This document shows, piece after piece, positions 60,362 to 64,000 of a stretch of 64,000 nucleotides of DNA. The notes beneath the pieces were generated by a model, which searched no databases, was not told the origin of the DNA, and was given only the letters and a program-made list of their open reading frames with translations. Position 1 is the stretch's first letter. Every line of letters starts with the position of its first letter. A program made the translations under genes and the position numbers. The stretch is from contig OX463787.1 of the NCBI GenBank assembly GCA_949825025.1, positions 3,100,001 to 3,164,000 on the forward strand, in the 5' to 3' direction. Origin of the DNA: Siphlonurus alternatus. Taxonomy: Eukaryota; Arthropoda; Insecta; Ephemeroptera; Siphlonuridae.

Positions 60362-61379
60362 TCAATCTCTATTACATCTTAAAATATAACATCAATCGAT
60401 CTACTGTAGTCCATAGTTGGATTTTATTTTTCTCCGTTACAGCATTAACAACTATAAATACCTACCCTCTACAGTTTCACAGTACAGCTATAATTAAATG
60501 CAAAATTTATATTGATAAAATTTTAAATATGCAGACTGTACAGAACTTTTGGCTTCTTTCAAAACCTTCGACTTTTATTTTTCTGTTAAATTTTGTATTG
60601 GAAAATGTATTGGAATTTCAGCAAAGCTCTAGTGAAAAAATATTAAAATTAATAATAAAAAAAATTGTCACATCCTCGTCTAAATTGTAAATTATAAAAG
60701 TTTTATTTTTTTCCCCTCAAATTCTAAACTAAAATATTCACTTCTTTCTTATAAAGAAACTTTGATTGAAGGAAAATTTTTAATCTAAAATTTGACAAAA
60801 TATGCACAAACATTTTATAGCACTCCTAGCACCTCGCAAATTGACATCAAATCATCATTAATCATTAAATATGATATATTTAATAACATTAATTAAAATT
60901 TATGCACTGAAAATGATGCCCAATTATTAGAATGTTATTAATTTTGATTCAATTTATTTGTGTAAATTGTGTTGTTAATCAAACATGTTTTTTTTATGAT
61001 ATGTTAATTTCCTTGTATATTGCTTCATGATTTTAAATGGAGTAAATAAAGTTATACCTATTGTGTTTTTGAGAAAAGTCTTCGTTAAATGTATATCAAA
61101 TTATATTTCAATTGATTCGTATACTCGACAATATAATATATACTTTATTCAGAATTGGTGACTTATTTATATTTTTTATTTTTAAATTTATTAAAAAAAA
61201 AAATTTAAAAGTTTAAATTAAATACAATTTTTATTTGTGAACTATTTTGTTTTTTTTTATAAAAAAATTAAAAATTATATAACTTTTATTGGATTTTAAA
61301 TATTTTACATTTTTTAATTTATTACTTTTCATAAAATATTTAAAAAAAAGTTATATTTATGAGTTCTATCGTGTATCTG
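60362..61379. other. AT-rich spacer
   Basis: A 114-codon forward ORF (60346-60690) starts in the SINE and is Ile/Leu/Lys-rich; probably random. Nothing else seen. Confidence 0.45.
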
Positions 61380-61960
61380 TTAAAGTATTATTGGAGTACA
61401 GGGCCGTTCCATGCGCACGGTGCATACGTTTAATTTTTTCTGCTCTATTATAGAGTTTTCCGTAAATTAATAGCCACGGCTTAGAAAAGCTGCGCAGAAA
61501 CGAGTTTTAAATGTTAGTAGTCTACTGCGCATGGCTCTGCGAAGTGTGCATGATAAAAAAGCTTGAATCCAAATGAAAAGCTGCGCAAACGCTAGGTGAC
61601 TAATCTGCGCACAGCCAATAGCAACTTTGTATGCTTTATGAACAAAGATACGAACTTCTACCCCAGATTGCTTGCGAATTGCAGTGTTTAAAAATTCTTT
61701 TAATACGTTACTACAACCGGTTTGGCTTGTAGTATTGCAAATAAATATCAAATTTGAGATGAGATAAAAAGCAACGTTCTCGCTAATGTTGAACAAAAAT
61801 TCTGCTCCGGTAGGGGCCCCTCGTGCAGCAAAACAGCTGTTTTGAGCTCACTAAGTGACGTCACCTTGGGTGTTTTTGGCCAAAATGCGCAGATCAGTCC
61901 AAATTCGTAGGGCTGATGGACCTATCTATTATAGTTGTATCATGATTGGAGTATTTAAAC
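61380..61960. other. CpG-richer patch with TGCGCA motifs
   Basis: Composition is less AT-rich than its surroundings. CTGCGCA/TGCGCAG occurs several times (near 61488, 61529, 61581, 61605, 61886). A 109-codon minus-strand ORF (61467-61796, contains GVEVRIFVHKAYKVAIGCAQ) has no known domain. A CRE lies at 61856. It could be an element or a promoter-proximal region; not resolved. Confidence 0.35.
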
Positions 61961-62184
61961 TTGATTTATTTTATTAAGTTAAGTAAAAAAAATATTGTAC
62001 ACTTTGTTTATATGCTAGTCCGTGCATTCTGGCCCTCCTCGCATGACGTCAGCGCAATCCTCTCTATACCCTCAACAAAGTATCCCTCTATGTAACTAAT
62101 GTAATAGACGTGCCCCGTAAAAGCACTCTTATTATATTAGGTATAATGTATACTACAGTGTATATTAAATACAGGTGCGTACAC
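61961..62184. other. Spacer
   Basis: AT-rich apart from a CRE at 62044 in GCATGACGTCAGCGC. Nothing else. Confidence 0.5.
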
Positions 62185-62260
62185 TTCCGGAAAGCACGAA
62201 CGTTACTCCTGCCTCACTTGCTAGAGCTACAATAGACAGAGATATGCATGCAAATTTAAG
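62185..62260. mobile_element. Family T end fragment
   Basis: GGAAAGCACGAACGTTACTC, CTGCCTCACTTGCTAGAGCT, ACAATAGACAGAGATATGC. Only one end is present. Confidence 0.75.
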
Positions 62261-62292
62261 TTAAGAACAACAACTTGTCTATATACAGTATA

Positions 62293-62682
62293 TTAAGGTG
62301 GAGATAACAAAAAACAGCTGATGGACGTAGTCCCATTTGATTAACATGTAAACCTAAATAACCTCATAATAATTATGAATTATTTTAAAGAGACAGTTCT
62401 TAGCACTAAGAAGTTGCAGGAAAAATTTCAAAATAATCAAACGAGCAGATTTTTTTAAATTAAGTTTTTAAATTTTCAGTATAGGGCTTTTTCATGGAGA
62501 GCTAAACTAAAAAAATTAATTTAAAAAATCGACGTCTGATTGTTTTGAATTTTTTTTTGCAACTTTTTGGTGTTAAGGCTGTTTCTAAAAAAAAAATCAG
62601 AATTATTATGAGGTTGCTAAGGTTTACATGTTAATCAAATGGGACTACGTCGATCAGCTGTTTCGTGTTACCTTACCCTTAA
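62293..62682. mobile_element. Family G foldback, large copy
   Basis: CAGCTGATGGACGTAGTCCC and GATTAACATGTAAACCT pair with AGGTTTACATGTTAATC-type right-arm sequence and GGGACTACGTCGATCAGCTG. A long inner stem continues (CTTAGCACTAAGAAGTTGCA). Confidence 0.88.
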
Positions 62683-62879
62683 GAAGTCTAGCCATCACAA
62701 AATTGTTCTCATACCTCCGTAGAGTGCCGTAAAAGTATTATTGTTGAAAAATTGTTTTTATAATGTATCTAGTTATGTTACGTTTAGTTTTTAAGTATGT
62801 GTTTGGACGTGTCTTACCATCTCATGCAGAGTGCCTTTATTATGATTGTGTCTGTATGTATTTGAAAATGACCAATAAA
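62683..62879 (+). mobile_element. Probable LINE 3' UTR end
   Basis: ATTTGAAAATGACCAATAAA leads directly into the GAATT/AACTG array, the arrangement seen at LINE 3' ends. The upstream 200 bp has no ORF I can assign. Confidence 0.45.
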
Positions 62880-63197
62880 GAATTGAATTGAACTGAACTG
62901 AACTGAACTGAACTGAACTGAACTGAACTGAACTGAACTGAACTGAACTGAACTGAACTGAACTGAACTGAACAGAACTGAACTGAACTGAACTGAACTG
63001 AACTGAACTGAACTGAACTGAACTGAACTGAACTGAACTGAACTGAACTGAACTGAACTGAACTGAACTGAACTGAACTGAACTGAACTGAACTGAACTG
63101 AACTGAACTGAACTGAACTGAACTGAACTGAACTGAACTGAACTGAACTGAATTGAATTGAATTGAATTGAATTGAATTGAATTGAATTGAATTGAA
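62880..63197. repeat. (AATTG)-(AACTG)n-(AATTG) pentamer array
   Basis: Two AATTG units, then about 50 AACTG units with one AACAG variant (near 62971), then about nine AATTG units. ORFs on the minus strand (Ser-Val-Gln-Phe repeats) are artefacts. Confidence 0.97.
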
Positions 63198-63534
63198 TAC
63201 AAAAATGCAGAGAAGGCATATAACGTTTGTAAAATCTTGAAGTGTACGATGTATTGTGAAATGTTACCTTTGACCATATAGTTTGTATATATAACTAGAT
63301 GGGACAAAACATTTACATGTGGTTACATTGCGGTTTTCTATGTCACATATCTCTCTTACTGCAGAGATTATAATCCTGCTGGCTTGCAGCCAAAAGTAGC
63401 TAATTAATGTTAATGTGGACATTATAATCCTTTGAGGTTTCCTTGAATAGCGTGTCATGAATACTACAGATATTTTACTAACAATTATCTATATTTCCAC
63501 TTTCATGTTTTACTTGCAATTTTTACATAACATA
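63198..63534. other. AT-rich spacer
   Basis: Nothing recognised. Confidence 0.5.
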
Positions 63535-63800
63535 CAGTACGTTTACATGAGTTGTCTGATGATGTCTGATCCGTAATAGATGAACACGTATTTATAACGG
63601 ATGCGTATTAAAGACTCATGTAAACAGGTATTTTTGATGCGTATTCATCCAATGTGCTTTAATTATTCACGACGCTCGTTTCAAGCGTATTCAACGTTCA
63701 ATACGGATCGAAAATTATCATGTAAACAGTTGATAAAAACGTGTTTTGTTGAAAACGCATCCATTGAATACGGATCCAAGAATTTCATGTAAACGTACTG
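63535..63800. mobile_element. TIR element with CATGTAAAC repeats
   Basis: CAGTACGTTTACATG at the left, CATGTAAACGTACTG at the right. CATGTAAACAG occurs twice inside, with TACGGATC motifs. 266 bp, non-coding. Distant resemblance to 12891-13011. Confidence 0.85.
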
Positions 63801-63811
63801 ATTGTACGAAT

Positions 63812-64000
63812 AATGGACAACCTTCATGAAAATGCTATATTGCATATTTCAATAGAGAACTGGAAGCTATGTATTGTCAAATTTTTTGAACCATATAACA
63901 CCCTTAAAATCAAGGTAAAGACGCTGTGACGTCATAGTCATGCAACATATTTCCCTATGTATGCTTGCGTGTTAAATATTTGCATGACTATGACGTCACA
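63812..64000. mobile_element. FB-B-like foldback, cut by the window edge
   Basis: Starts AATGGACAACCTTCATG. A perfect 21-bp inverted pair (63925-63945 and 63980-64000) carries TGACGTCA in each arm. The remaining right arm lies beyond the window. Confidence 0.75.

Noticed and set aside
61467..61796. 109-codon minus-strand ORF as a gene
   Set aside because: No domain, splice context or codon pattern that I recognise. Kept only as part of a composition patch.
62791..63307. 142- and 155-codon minus-strand ORFs
   Set aside because: They translate the AACTG/AATTG pentamer array as Ser-Val-Gln-Phe repeats, with random flanks.

Overview
The window is AT-rich eukaryotic nuclear DNA (about two thirds A+T by eye). 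It reads as intergenic or intronic sequence from an invertebrate with many transposable elements, most likely an arthropod. This rests on spliceosomal-type signals, a nuclear tRNA-Ser, 5S-derived SINEs, LINE tails made of GAATT repeats, hAT-type elements with 8-bp target duplications, and long simple-sequence arrays. The species cannot be fixed from the sequence. No recognisable multi-exon protein gene is present. The only gene I am sure of is tRNA-Ser(GCU), at 49246-49327 on the minus strand.

Most of the recognisable content is repeats. (1) Foldback families, nearly perfect hairpins of about 150-650 bp. FB-A begins GGAGTATCGACCTC (9795, 26199, 30429, 30862, 33616, 46054, 54156; half copy 43592). 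FB-B begins ATGGACAACAT (45535, 48757, 49613; partial 63812). FB-C is at 8252 and 15828. Family G carries GACGTAGTCCC (11553, 50459, 62293). Family H carries CTACATCCCCTATCAG (35048, 42940, 58876). Single large hairpins lie at 18903-19555 and 36017-36410. (2) Terminal-inverted-repeat elements: family T (ends GAACGTTACTCCTGC), family E (ends CAGTCAAATT, with CCGGAAGT sites), family N (GATTCACGAA), family R (GTCGCA), and hAT-like elements at 10498, 23506 and 33929 with 8-bp target duplications. (3) SINEs: 5S-rRNA-headed copies of two subfamilies and a tRNA-headed copy. All share a central CTGAGG...CCCTCAG module that also occurs alone many times. (4) Simple arrays: AATA, CT/GA, ATTAT, AAAT/AAAC, TCTG/TC and AACTG.

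Layout: 0-5 kb has a GC-rich patch of unknown origin (1265-3500) and a CpG-rich promoter-like patch with a CRE and an RFX X-box (3990-4270). 5-20 kb and 20-45 kb are AT-rich spacer with scattered elements and nested insertions. 45-50 kb holds FB-B copies around the tRNA gene. 54-57 kb has a 550-bp TCTG/TC array and a purine-rich, possibly LINE-derived coding remnant split by two small elements. 57-64 kb holds more foldbacks and a LINE-tail minisatellite.

A few short coding candidates are reported at low confidence. They are a 48-codon ORF with a signal-peptide-like N-terminus and a poly(A) signal (25781-25927), a 79-bp exon-like segment between good splice sites (7750-7828), and several exon-like or ORF patches. 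In DNA this AT-rich, with six frames, many 40-60 codon ORFs arise by chance, so each needs transcript evidence. Family labels (FB-A, T and so on) are working names for this report only. All repeat boundaries, copy counts and identities were read by eye, not computed.
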